Positions 1 to 5,992 of a stretch of 6,809 nucleotides of DNA are shown here, in pieces (position 1 is the first letter of the stretch; each line of letters begins with the position of its first letter). The notes beneath the pieces were generated by a model. It had not been told where the DNA came from, made no database searches, and saw only the letters and a list, made by a program, of their open reading frames with translations. The DNA is taken from contig JARRRL010000197.1 of assembly GCA_037380725.1 (NCBI GenBank), positions 1 to 6,809 of the forward strand, written 5' to 3'. Both the position numbers and the translations under genes were made by a program. Source of the DNA: JARRRL01 sp037380725. GTDB lineage: Bacteria > Pseudomonadota > Gammaproteobacteria > Pseudomonadales > JANQJO01.

Positions 1-687
1 CTGGCGCAGGATCAGGGATCAGAGGTTCGAGCGGCCTTAGCGCGCAACCCTAGCGTGATTTCTGATGCTCGGCAGGAGAGACTGGCTCGAGATCAGGACG
101 CAGAGGTTAGAAGAGCCTTGGCGCGCAATCCCAGTTTGACCTCTGATGCTCACCAGCAGAGACTGGCTCAGGATCAGGGCGCAGAGGTTCGAGCGGCCTT
201 GGCGGGCAACCGTAGCCTGACCTCTGATGCTCGGCAGGAGAGACTGGCTCAGGATCAGGACGCAGAGGTTCGAGCGGACTTGGCGAGCAACCGTAGCCTG
301 ACCTCTGATGCTCGACAGGAGAGACTGGCTCAGGATCAGGACGCAGAGGTTCGAGCGGCCTTGGCGCGTAACCGTAGCCTGATCTCTGAGGCCCGGCAGG
401 AGAGACTGGCTCAGGATCAGGACGCCGAGGTTCGAGCGGCCTTGGCGCGTAACCGTAGCCTGACCTCTGAGGCCCGGCAGGAGAGGCTGGCTCGAGATCA
501 GGACAGAGATGTTCGAGCGGCCTTGGCGGGCAACCCCAGCCTGACCTCTGAGGCGGCACAGGAGAGACTGGCTCGGGATCCGAACAGACGTGTTCGAGTG
601 GACTTGGCGCACAATCCCAGCCTGACCTCGACTGTGCAGCAGATTCTGGCACAGGATCGAGATGCAGGTGTTCAAAAATTTTTGAGG
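1..687 (+). repeat. Tandem 81-bp coding repeat array, first copy
   Basis: Units begin at 1, 82, 163, 244, 325, 406 and 487 (81 bp each), 568 (78 bp) and 646 (partial). Each starts with CTGGC(G/T) and carries the CAGGATCAG or GAGATCAG block. The units at 325-405 and 406-486 differ at only three of 81 positions, so they are very recent duplicates or have been homogenised. Variation between units concentrates at codons 6-8, 11-12, 15 and 22-24. In a helical solenoid these would be plausible surface positions. Confidence 0.9.
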
Positions 688-711
688 CGAATTGCTCCGG
701 CTGAACGCTAG
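1..711 (+). CDS. LRV/HEAT-like repeat protein, 5'-truncated by window edge
   Basis: The frame is open from base 1 to TAG at 709-711 (236 codons), so the true start lies upstream; the GTG at 55 sits inside a repeat and is not a credible start. The whole visible protein is a tandem array: seven units of 27 residues, one of 26, and a partial last unit. The consensus is L-A-Q-D-Q-D-A-E-V-R-A-A-L-A-R-N-P/R-S-L-T-S-D/E-A-R-Q-E-R. The D-x-x-V-R-x-x-L-A-x-N-P core is characteristic of leucine-rich-repeat variant and HEAT-like helical solenoids, which usually bind proteins. The array ends with a divergent half-unit and the tail IAPAER. It has no membrane segment and no catalytic motif in view. It is a paralogue of the gene at 904-1965, 192 bp downstream, and may share that gene's F-box-like N-terminus, but that part is outside the window. 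Substrate and cellular location are unknown. Confidence 0.85.
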   Translation: MAQDQGSEVRAALARNPSVISDARQERLARDQDAEVRRALARNPSLTSDAHQQRLAQDQGAEVRAALAGNRSLTSDARQERLAQDQDAEVRADLASNRSLTSDARQERLAQDQDAEVRAALARNRSLISEARQERLAQDQDAEVRAALARNRSLTSEARQERLARDQDRDVRAALAGNPSLTSEAAQERLARDPNRRVRVDLAHNPSLTSTVQQILAQDRDAGVQKFLRRIAPAER

Positions 712-903
712 TTTGAGTGTTCCGGAATGGGTGTTCAATTTGAGCGGAATACGCAGTGTTATCCTGAAGCGCAAACGGGTGGCTTTCATCCAATTAGAAT
801 AGTCGCTAAAAGAACGACCAGAAAAATTACAATAGATTTACTTTTGATTTGTTGTTGATAGAATGCTCCGATCAAAAATTAGCGCATTTGGGGCAAAGTC
901 AGC
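712..903. other. Intergenic gap between the two repeat-protein genes
   Basis: This stretch of 192 bp contains no convincing gene on either strand. Long antisense frames run into it from the repeat array, but these are artefacts of the repeat period. No stem followed by a T-run is visible after the stop at 711, so transcription may continue into the next gene. The second half is AT-rich and holds a weak promoter candidate. Confidence 0.6.
837..864 (+). promoter_or_regulatory. Weak sigma70-like promoter candidate
   Basis: TTTACT (837-842) and TAGAAT (859-864) are separated by 16 bp and lie 39 bp before the ATG at 904. TAGAAT matches TATAAT at five of six positions. The -35 match is weak. The region is AT-rich, so chance similarity is quite possible. 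Confidence 0.3.
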
Positions 904-1965
904 ATGGTTAATTCTAACAGTCATTTGAGCGTAAGCACACCTGTCGCCAATCACATCATTCCCCCATGCGCTTCTGCCCCTGTAGAGCTTCCCCCGGAAA
1001 TTTGGCGTGAGATAGCCGCTGTAGCGAGTGCTGATTCAGTAGTGACGCTGCGGCAAATTTCACGTGATTTGCGCTCAGCCCTTGGCCGTCTTGATCAAGC
1101 GAATTTGAATCGAATTAATCAACATCCTGATTCAACCGTGAGCCTTTATCAGTCCGATGATGGTGTGCGCTCTGTCACAAGAGATCCGGAAGTTCAGGGT
1201 GCAATGGCTAGAGATGAAAATATATCACAAGCACTGCAAGAGTTTTTTGTGCATAGTGATGATGTTCATGTTCGAAGGCTCTTGGCGCACAACCCCAGCC
1301 TGGCTTCTGATGCTCGCCAGCAGACACTGGCGCAGGATCAGGACACAGAGGTTCGAAAGTACTTGGCGCTTAACTCCAATCTGACCCCGACTGTGCAGCA
1401 GACACTGGCGCAGGATCAGGACGAAGAGGTTCGAGCTTGTTTGGCGATCAACCCTGGCCTGATTTCTGACGCTCAGCAGGAGAGACTGGCTCAGGATCAG
1501 AATGTACTTGTTCGAGCTTGTTTGGCGCTCAATCGTAGTCTGACCTCTGAGGCGCGACAAGAGGCACTGGCGCAGGATCAGGACGAAGAGGTTCGAAGGG
1601 CCTTGGCGCGCAACCCCAATCTGACCTCTGAGGCCGTGCAGCAGAGACTGGCTCAGGATCAGGATGCAGAGGTTCGAGCGGATTTGGCGGGCAACCCAAA
1701 TCTGATCTCTGAGGCACGACAAGAGGCACTGGCGCAGGATCAGAACGAAGAGGTTCGAAGGGCCTTGGCGCGCAACCCCAGCCTGACCTCTGACGCTCGG
1801 CAGGAGAGACTGGCTCAGGATCAGAGCGTACCTGTTCGAGCGGCTTTGGCGATGAACCCTAGCCTGACCTCTGAGGTGGCACAGGAGAGACTGGCTCGGG
1901 ATCCGAGCAGAGATGTTCGAATGCAAATTTATATTTCTTGCGTTATTCGCGATTTGCGCTCCTGA
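904..1965 (+). CDS. F-box-like domain protein with LRV/HEAT-like repeats
   Basis: 353 residues from ATG 904; GGGG at 890-893 is a weak ribosome binding site 10 bases upstream. Residues 1-26 look unstructured. Residues 27-61 resemble an F-box: L-P-P-E-I at 29-33, I37, D44, then L-R-Q-I-S-R-D-L-R-S at 49-58. This follows the eukaryotic spacing L-P-x-E-(I/L)...I...D...L-R-x-(V/I)-S-R-x-(W/L)-R. Residues about 91-115 look like a degenerate repeat. Residues 115-339 are repeat units of 26-27 residues of the same family as the gene before it. A 14-residue non-repeat tail follows. In eukaryotes an F-box binds Skp1 while the C-terminal repeats choose the substrate for ubiquitination. Bacterial F-box proteins, such as Legionella effectors, do this inside host cells. 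Neither a Sec signal nor a recognisable secretion signal is visible. The repeat assignment is firm; the F-box assignment rests on motif reading and the effector role is inference. Confidence 0.88.
   Translation: MVNSNSHLSVSTPVANHIIPPCASAPVELPPEIWREIAAVASADSVVTLRQISRDLRSALGRLDQANLNRINQHPDSTVSLYQSDDGVRSVTRDPEVQGAMARDENISQALQEFFVHSDDVHVRRLLAHNPSLASDARQQTLAQDQDTEVRKYLALNSNLTPTVQQTLAQDQDEEVRACLAINPGLISDAQQERLAQDQNVLVRACLALNRSLTSEARQEALAQDQDEEVRRALARNPNLTSEAVQQRLAQDQDAEVRADLAGNPNLISEARQEALAQDQNEEVRRALARNPSLTSDARQERLAQDQSVPVRAALAMNPSLTSEVAQERLARDPSRDVRMQIYISCVIRDLRS
982..1086 (+). other. F-box-like domain segment
   Basis: This encodes residues 27-61 of the repeat protein. Key residues are L29, P30, E32, I33, I37, D44, L49, R50, I52, S53, R54, L56, R57 and L60. 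Order and spacing match the F-box pattern of three short helices starting with L-P-x-E. The usual Trp of R-x-W-R is Leu here (R-D-L-R), which is tolerated in known F-boxes. The match is by eye only, and short helical motifs can arise by chance. Confidence 0.55.
1246..1920 (+). repeat. Tandem 81/78-bp coding repeat array, second copy
   Basis: This array has eight full units plus the first 10 codons of a ninth, and it stops at the V-R of that unit. One unit, with the T-P-T-V-Q-Q-T linker, is 78 bp; the rest are 81 bp. There is a higher-order duplication: 1549-1631 and 1711-1793 are 162 bp apart and match at about 79 of 83 bases. Its last segment (1864-1920) matches 541-597 of the first array at 53 of 57 bases, which shows common origin and possible exchange between the genes. 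Confidence 0.9.
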
Positions 1966-2180
1966 TCCCGCTGCTTGAGCCCAGCGCCAATGTGCTGAAC
2001 AGTACGTGCCAACACAGCCAGCGAGACTATATTATTTTTACGGTAAGCAGCAACGCTTCTATTTTTTGCCATGTCCACATGGGTAAATTTATAACCCAGA
2101 TATGAATGCAGGCGGTGACGCGTTTGCCCGTCGACAAATTTATTGGCTGACAGCAATCGCCTGTATATTTTTCTGGTCAA
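1929..2180 (-). pseudogene. Unrecognised minus-strand frame, possible gene remnant
   Basis: This is an 83-codon open frame on the minus strand, with only TTG (2178-2180) available as a start, no ribosome binding site, and an in-frame stop three codons further upstream. The product is basic, and its second half reads like a real protein C-terminus: S-V-A-A-Y-R-K-N-N-I-V-S-L-A-V-L-A-R-T-V, then Q-H-I-G-A-G-L-K-Q. That basic, helical character would fit the end of a transposase or similar protein, but I do not recognise the family. Its stop codon lies within the last codons of the F-box-like gene, close to where the repeat array breaks off. It may equally be a chance frame. Confidence 0.25.
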
Positions 2181-2426
2181 AAAATGTTAAGGCAATAATA
2201 TTGCAGACAGAAAGCTCCAAGCAGAAAGTTCTATCCAGAGTCAGGGACGGGAAATCTAAAACATTGGCGCTTAGCATGTCTATTTTGAGTGTGGCATTGA
2301 ACTGTCAATAAGCTGTCGCCATGTTCAGCGCTGGGCTGTCAATGTATTGAATTAATATCCGTGTTTTTAGGGAATATCCGTATAACGATGAGCGGGACGA
2401 ACGCGCGTTCGGCAACTACGCTGTTA

Positions 2427-2455
2427 TTGATTAATGTGAAAGTGTGGTGTATTTC
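2427..2455 (+). promoter_or_regulatory. Sigma70-like promoter candidate for the lipoprotein gene
   Basis: TTGATT (2427-2432) and TATTTC (2450-2455) are separated by exactly 17 bp and end 26 bp before the ATG at 2482. The -35 element is fair; the -10 matches at only about half its positions. Position and spacing are the main support. Confidence 0.35.
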
Positions 2456-2472
2456 TCATTTGTTATTTACTT

Positions 2473-2477
2473 GAGGG
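2473..2477 (+). promoter_or_regulatory. Ribosome binding site of the lipoprotein gene
   Basis: GAGGG lies four bases before the ATG at 2482. It supports this start, as does the lysine-rich signal-peptide N-terminus that begins right there. Confidence 0.65.
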
Positions 2478-2481
2478 TATT

Positions 2482-5400
2482 ATGAAGAAAAAGCAATCGA
2501 AATATAAGGCGTTACGAACAGTTGGTGCGGCGACACTGTTGGCGGCACTTGGTGGTTGTGGCGGTAGTGGTTCTTCGTCATCAAGCTCTGGCGATGCACT
2601 CACAGATTCCAGTGTGAACAATTCGGATACGAGCACCAGTACGACCAGCACCAGTACAAACAGTGTTGGGGAAACCCTTTCTGCCCAAGTAGTGGGGATT
2701 GCTGTTCCATCTGAAATTTCGGCTGTGCCCGCAGATGCGGGCACCAGCACAGCAGGCCTGCGCGGGGCTTTGCTGCGCATGGCGCGTGTTTCTGCTGTGT
2801 CGGAGTTGGGCGCTGACTCTGACTACGTCAAAGCGAAACCCAGTGTGTACGTTGAGGAACGCGCCCTCGAGCAGTTTGATATTATAGAGCAAGTTTTCAG
2901 TGCGTTGGCGCAGACGCATTATGCGGATGAGGATAACGTCAATGCCGGGCCTTATGTCGCGATGATTGCGTGGGAAGAAAAGGAAAACGGTAAAGACATA
3001 AAACAGTTGCAAAAATGGACCGTTGAATCCCGTATGATTGTGGTGGATGATTTGCCCGACGATGTGACGGGTAACACAACCGGTGATGTGAATAAATTAT
3101 TGGCGTGGATTCCGGAACGCGATCGCGATACCGGTGAAGAATCGTTAATAAAGGCAGAATTTTTAATTTATACCGCACCGACAACGGCGGCGGATGGTTC
3201 GCTGTTGGATTACGGCGAATGGGACATGAACGTGTTGATGGGCGCCTCCGCTGACGGTGTGGATACGATTCCTAGCGGTGGTTCGGCTAACTTTTTCGCG
3301 GCCAGTGCGCGTATCGCGCAAGATGGTTCAAGTGCTTTGAAAGTACACGAACGGTTCACTGAATCCTTGGGTGAGTCCGGTGGACCTATGGCCCAATCCG
3401 ATATGACCATTTCGGATGAAATGCGCGGTATTTTAATTCGGGATGGTTCGAACGGTTATGGCAAGGTGTCTTACCCAGATTGGGAAGCCTGTTTCCACGG
3501 CGGGGGAGGTGGAGAAGGCGGTGATGGCGGAGAAGGTGGTGATGGCGGTTCAGGTACTTCCCCGTGTGCGGATGGCGTGCCGACAAACGTAGCGCAATAC
3601 GCGTATAATGCTACGTATTTGGGTGTCCAGGAAATTAATGATGGCACCGCGAGCGATGCCATTTATAAAGATCGTAATCTCGATGGTGCGATTCGGGTGG
3701 TGCACGCGTACGATTTGTTTTACGCGGATGCGGATGAATCAGCGGGTATTGCTGCGGGGGATAATTTACGCCAACACAAAAACTTCGGTTTTCCGGTTAC
3801 GTTTACTTCAACCGCACGAGATAATGATAGCGTTTCGTTCGACGAGTTTGCATTCTATGGTGCGTGGCAAGGACGACATCAGTTGTGGGGGCCCGCTGAC
3901 GCCATCACCGCGACAACAAATGGATCGGATGGCACGACGTTAACGCGCGCTGATTTGCCCCCCAGTGTGACCGCGCCCACCTACAAATTGAAGGAATTCG
4001 ATGGCACTTTCACGAAGCGCGTTTTAGTGGACGCGTCGTTGGATGATATTCGTGGTTTGGCGGTCGAAACGTGGCTGAGTGATCATTATGATTTGTTTTA
4101 TTTTGAAGATTTTAAACACGATGGTGACGCAAATACCACCGACGCTGGCTGGTATTTTTGTAATGGGGAAATCGATTGGGGCATGTTTCAGTTTGGTGGC
4201 GATACGCCACAAGAGCCCGTGTGTCGAGCCCGAGGTGGGAGCGAGTCCATACCATTAACACCTTTAGCGGGTCAGGATGGTGTGCTCGGTGGCGAGGATG
4301 ACGCCGATTTGGTGGCGGAGCTGGCGGTGGGTGAGGATGAACGTCGCTGGGTGAATATTGATTCTTGTCAGCCAGAAACGGGTTGTCAGCAATATGTCTA
4401 TTTGAGTAGCGCGCCACAAAATAGCAGTAATTTTGAATTTACCGGAGCGGGTTTTTATCGGGCCGATTGGGGCATGCGCGGACTGGTTCCGCTGAGCCCT
4501 GCCGAGAAACTCACGCCGCAGACGGGTATGAATGTGTCGGTCAACCTAGGCGGATCGGTGTACATCAGTTATGTGGGTGAGTCCGAGGTAACTGATACGG
4601 GTTGGGTTGTTAAAACGTTGACGGGTTTTGATTACGACACGTGGACGCCAACGTTTTCGTCGGCAAATGATCGTCCTTTTACCCCAGAGCGGGGCGCGCA
4701 ATATTACATGAACGCGAAAGGTCAAAACTACGTGGTGACGCGCGTGGGTGAGGACGCGACTCAGGCCAGTTCGTATCGCGTTGAGTTTGAGCTGCAAGTG
4801 GCCGCGAACCCGGCGAACACCAACAGTGCAAACAGTGAATCCATTCTGCCTGACGGTACGGCGTATTTGGCGACACCATGGGATGAAACGGTTCAATTGA
4901 CGCTGAATGAAGACGCCACGAGCGCGAATTATTTATTGCTAACGGTGAAATCGGATTCTTCTCAAAATCTGACAGAGGGTGCCGTTTACACCGAAGATTC
5001 GTGGGGATTAACCGCTTATAATGCCATGGGCCAACCTTTGGCTGCTGATGGTATGGCCTTGCAGGCGGATGAATGGGGATGGGTGAGCCCAGAGCAAAAT
5101 GATGGCAAACAACCCGTGCAATTCAACTTTGAATATTCAGGGGATGATGGGGACAGTTGGGGTAAACAACAGTTCTTGGTTGCGGCAGATGGTGCAAACT
5201 TGGGTGATTACATCATTCTTTCTGATCCGCTGTCATTGGTCAACGTTTCGCTCGTGGATAATTTGGGACAAGATGTCGCTGGTACGGTTACCCTGCAGTA
5301 CGACGGTTGGATGCACGGTTTACCGGACATTTATCGCGAGTTAGAACGCAATAATTGGAGTATTGAAGGACTGGGTGAGAAAGTACGCCGTTTGACCTTG

Positions 5401-5649
5401 GGTCAGCGTGTGACGGACAACTCCGGAACGGACTACTTTGTGAAACCCATGGAGACCAGTCTGTTTTTGGGGGTGGTGACGGCCTTTCCGAATGGTGATC
5501 AACCGGATATAACGCAGGCTGATGGCGTGGATTTGAGCTCGGTACCGGATTATACGCATCACGAAATGGGCGCACTGCCGACTTCTGATGAGGATGGCAA
5601 TCCGATTCAGACGAAATACTCAGAAGGTATTCCTTTGACAATGGAATAA
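2482..5649 (+). CDS. Large secreted lipoprotein of unknown function
   Basis: 1055 residues. The N-terminus is a classical lipoprotein signal: a basic start (MKKKQSKYK), a hydrophobic stretch (about 13-23), and the lipobox L-G-G-C with the lipidated Cys at 26. A Gly/Ser/Thr-rich flexible linker follows to about residue 62. The protein should be anchored to a membrane, probably the outer one. The rest is acidic, rich in Asp, Gly, Thr and aromatic residues, and looks mainly beta-structured, as in extracellular proteins. Besides C26 I see six cysteines in close pairs (337/362, 560/581, 629/635), suggesting disulfides. C337 and C362 bracket a run of Gly, Glu and Asp (340-358). I see no catalytic motif and recognise no family. 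It is preceded by its own promoter candidate and followed by an intrinsic terminator, so it is probably transcribed alone. The CDS and its export are firm; the function is unknown. Confidence 0.93.
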   Translation: MKKKQSKYKALRTVGAATLLAALGGCGGSGSSSSSSGDALTDSSVNNSDTSTSTTSTSTNSVGETLSAQVVGIAVPSEISAVPADAGTSTAGLRGALLRMARVSAVSELGADSDYVKAKPSVYVEERALEQFDIIEQVFSALAQTHYADEDNVNAGPYVAMIAWEEKENGKDIKQLQKWTVESRMIVVDDLPDDVTGNTTGDVNKLLAWIPERDRDTGEESLIKAEFLIYTAPTTAADGSLLDYGEWDMNVLMGASADGVDTIPSGGSANFFAASARIAQDGSSALKVHERFTESLGESGGPMAQSDMTISDEMRGILIRDGSNGYGKVSYPDWEACFHGGGGGEGGDGGEGGDGGSGTSPCADGVPTNVAQYAYNATYLGVQEINDGTASDAIYKDRNLDGAIRVVHAYDLFYADADESAGIAAGDNLRQHKNFGFPVTFTSTARDNDSVSFDEFAFYGAWQGRHQLWGPADAITATTNGSDGTTLTRADLPPSVTAPTYKLKEFDGTFTKRVLVDASLDDIRGLAVETWLSDHYDLFYFEDFKHDGDANTTDAGWYFCNGEIDWGMFQFGGDTPQEPVCRARGGSESIPLTPLAGQDGVLGGEDDADLVAELAVGEDERRWVNIDSCQPETGCQQYVYLSSAPQNSSNFEFTGAGFYRADWGMRGLVPLSPAEKLTPQTGMNVSVNLGGSVYISYVGESEVTDTGWVVKTLTGFDYDTWTPTFSSANDRPFTPERGAQYYMNAKGQNYVVTRVGEDATQASSYRVEFELQVAANPANTNSANSESILPDGTAYLATPWDETVQLTLNEDATSANYLLLTVKSDSSQNLTEGAVYTEDSWGLTAYNAMGQPLAADGMALQADEWGWVSPEQNDGKQPVQFNFEYSGDDGDSWGKQQFLVAADGANLGDYIILSDPLSLVNVSLVDNLGQDVAGTVTLQYDGWMHGLPDIYRELERNNWSIEGLGEKVRRLTLGQRVTDNSGTDYFVKPMETSLFLGVVTAFPNGDQPDITQADGVDLSSVPDYTHHEMGALPTSDEDGNPIQTKYSEGIPLTME
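3511..3546 (+). repeat. 18-bp tandem duplication encoding a Gly/Asp/Glu linker
   Basis: Two copies of an 18-bp unit, GGAGAAGGCGGTGATGGC and a variant with one changed base, stand head to tail at 3511-3528 and 3529-3546 and encode G-E-G-G-D-G twice. They sit between two cysteines of the lipoprotein. Slippage here would change linker length without breaking the frame. Confidence 0.8.
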
Positions 5650-5682
5650 AACACCCTCGAATAAGCAGAATAATCCGTAAAA

Positions 5683-5711
5683 ACGGCTGGAATGTTCCAG
5701 CCGTATTTTTT
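5683..5711 (+). terminator. Rho-independent terminator after the lipoprotein gene
   Basis: ACGGCTGGAA (5683-5692) and TTCCAGCCGT (5695-5704) are perfect inverted repeats, giving a GC-rich stem of 8-9 bp with a small loop, followed by A and a run of six T (5706-5711). It lies 33 bases after the stop at 5649. An A-run before the stem might give weak function on the other strand. Confidence 0.9.
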
Positions 5712-5772
5712 GTCGCTTCTGTTTTTATATCGCTATCCGTCGGCGTACACCGTGTGTCAAAAGCCAAAATGG

Positions 5773-5788
5773 TGTGAATCGCTTTACA
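5773..5788 (+). promoter_or_regulatory. CRP-like operator candidate upstream of the fibro-slime gene
   Basis: TGTGA (5773-5777), six bases, then TTACA (5784-5788) matches the CRP/Vfr consensus TGTGA-N6-TCACA at nine of ten fixed positions. It is part of a wider inverted repeat, GGTGT...ACACC (5771-5790). It lies about 200 bp before the next gene's start. A weak -10-like TATCAT at 5839-5844 would place its centre near -70, a position seen for activator sites. This is inference from motif and distance. Confidence 0.4.
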
Positions 5789-5861
5789 CCTGCCAAGGAA
5801 TAATACAGTAAATGACTGTTTTTTCGTCTTGTTTCATCTATCATAGTGCGGGCGCTGCTGG

Positions 5862-5905
5862 CGCTACAGATACAAGCTTCACTATGCCATGAGCTTGTTG
5901 TAGCG
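5862..5905 (+). promoter_or_regulatory. Strong bulged hairpin in the leader of the fibro-slime gene
   Basis: CGCTACA (5862-5868) pairs with TGTAGCG (5899-5905), and ACAAGCT (5872-5878) pairs with AGCTTGT (5892-5898). Together they form 14 base pairs with a single three-base bulge (5869-5871) and a 13-base loop (5879-5891). There is no T-run after it, so it is not a normal terminator. The loop sequence CACTATG (5880-5886) is also complementary to CATAGTG at 5842-5848, so an alternative or pseudoknot pairing is possible if that segment is transcribed. It could be a leader RNA structure or a protein-binding inverted repeat. I match it to no known riboswitch. Confidence 0.55.
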
Positions 5906-5917
5906 AGTTGTAGCGAG
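5898..5917 (+). repeat. Perfect 10-bp tandem repeat TTGTAGCGAG
   Basis: Two exact head-to-tail copies lie at 5898-5907 and 5908-5917, followed by a G-run. Each contains TGTAGCG, so the upstream CGCTACA (5862-5868) can pair with either copy. This gives two alternative hairpin registers. Confidence 0.8.
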
Positions 5918-5979
5918 GGGGGAAGGAGTAGAAAGAGTAATAGTTAAAAAATGGAGAAATAGGGCAAGATGGGTAAAAT

Positions 5980-5985
5980 GGAGAG
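5980..5985 (+). promoter_or_regulatory. Ribosome binding site deciding the fibro-slime gene start
   Basis: GGAGAG lies seven bases before the ATG at 5993 and favours that start over the in-frame ATGs at 5969 and 5978. It also leaves a compact signal peptide. The alternative ATG at 5969 has only AGGG four bases from it. Confidence 0.5.
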
Positions 5986-5992
5986 CAATAGC

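Larger units (their letters stand above)
1966..2481. other. 516-bp region without a convincing intact gene
   Basis: The left half is covered by a minus-strand open frame (1929-2180) described separately. A plus-strand frame of 69 codons from 2102 has no ribosome binding site and looks accidental. The right half (about 2290-2385) is AT-rich and contains two CTGTCAAT copies (2302-2309, 2336-2343), each next to an ATTGA that makes a small inverted repeat. It also has two AATATCCGT copies (2354-2362, 2373-2381). No stem-loop plus T-run terminator was seen after the stop at 1965. The end of the region carries a promoter candidate and ribosome binding site for the lipoprotein gene. Confidence 0.6.

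Noticed and set aside
673..684. Perfect 12-bp palindrome CAAAAATTTTTG
   Set aside because: Lies inside the coding end of the first repeat gene and is simple A/T sequence; no evidence for a role.
37..793. Long minus-strand open frames (250 and 228 codons) opposite the first repeat array
   Set aside because: The repeat period of 81 bp is a multiple of three, so any stop-free frame in one unit stays open through the array. The products are mirror repeats of the coding strand, without starts or ribosome binding sites of their own.
1225..1926. Minus-strand frame of 233 codons opposite the second array
   Set aside because: Same artefact of the 81-bp period; the plus-strand protein has clear domain structure.
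1062..1962. Echo of R-D-L-R-S: in the F-box-like segment and again as the last residues of the same protein, with similar DNA (GATTTGCGCTC)
   Set aside because: The shared stretch is too short to prove a duplicated F-box fragment; chance cannot be excluded.
2102..2311. Plus-strand 69-codon frame with a hydrophobic segment
   Set aside because: No ribosome binding site before the ATG, no recognisable family, and it overlaps another doubtful frame; most likely accidental.
5760..5905. Sigma54 promoter (GG-N10-GC), sometimes found upstream of PEP-CTERM genes
   Set aside because: No GG and GC elements with the right spacing and flanks were found.
5951..5962. Mini frame ATG-GAG-AAA-TAG just before the fibro-slime gene
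   Set aside because: Three codons only and no well-placed ribosome binding site (AAGGAG is over 20 bases away); not supportable as a leader peptide.
5969..5992. Earlier in-frame ATG at 5969 for the fibro-slime gene
   Set aside because: Possible, but the ATG at 5993 has a better-spaced GGAGAG and gives a more compact signal peptide.
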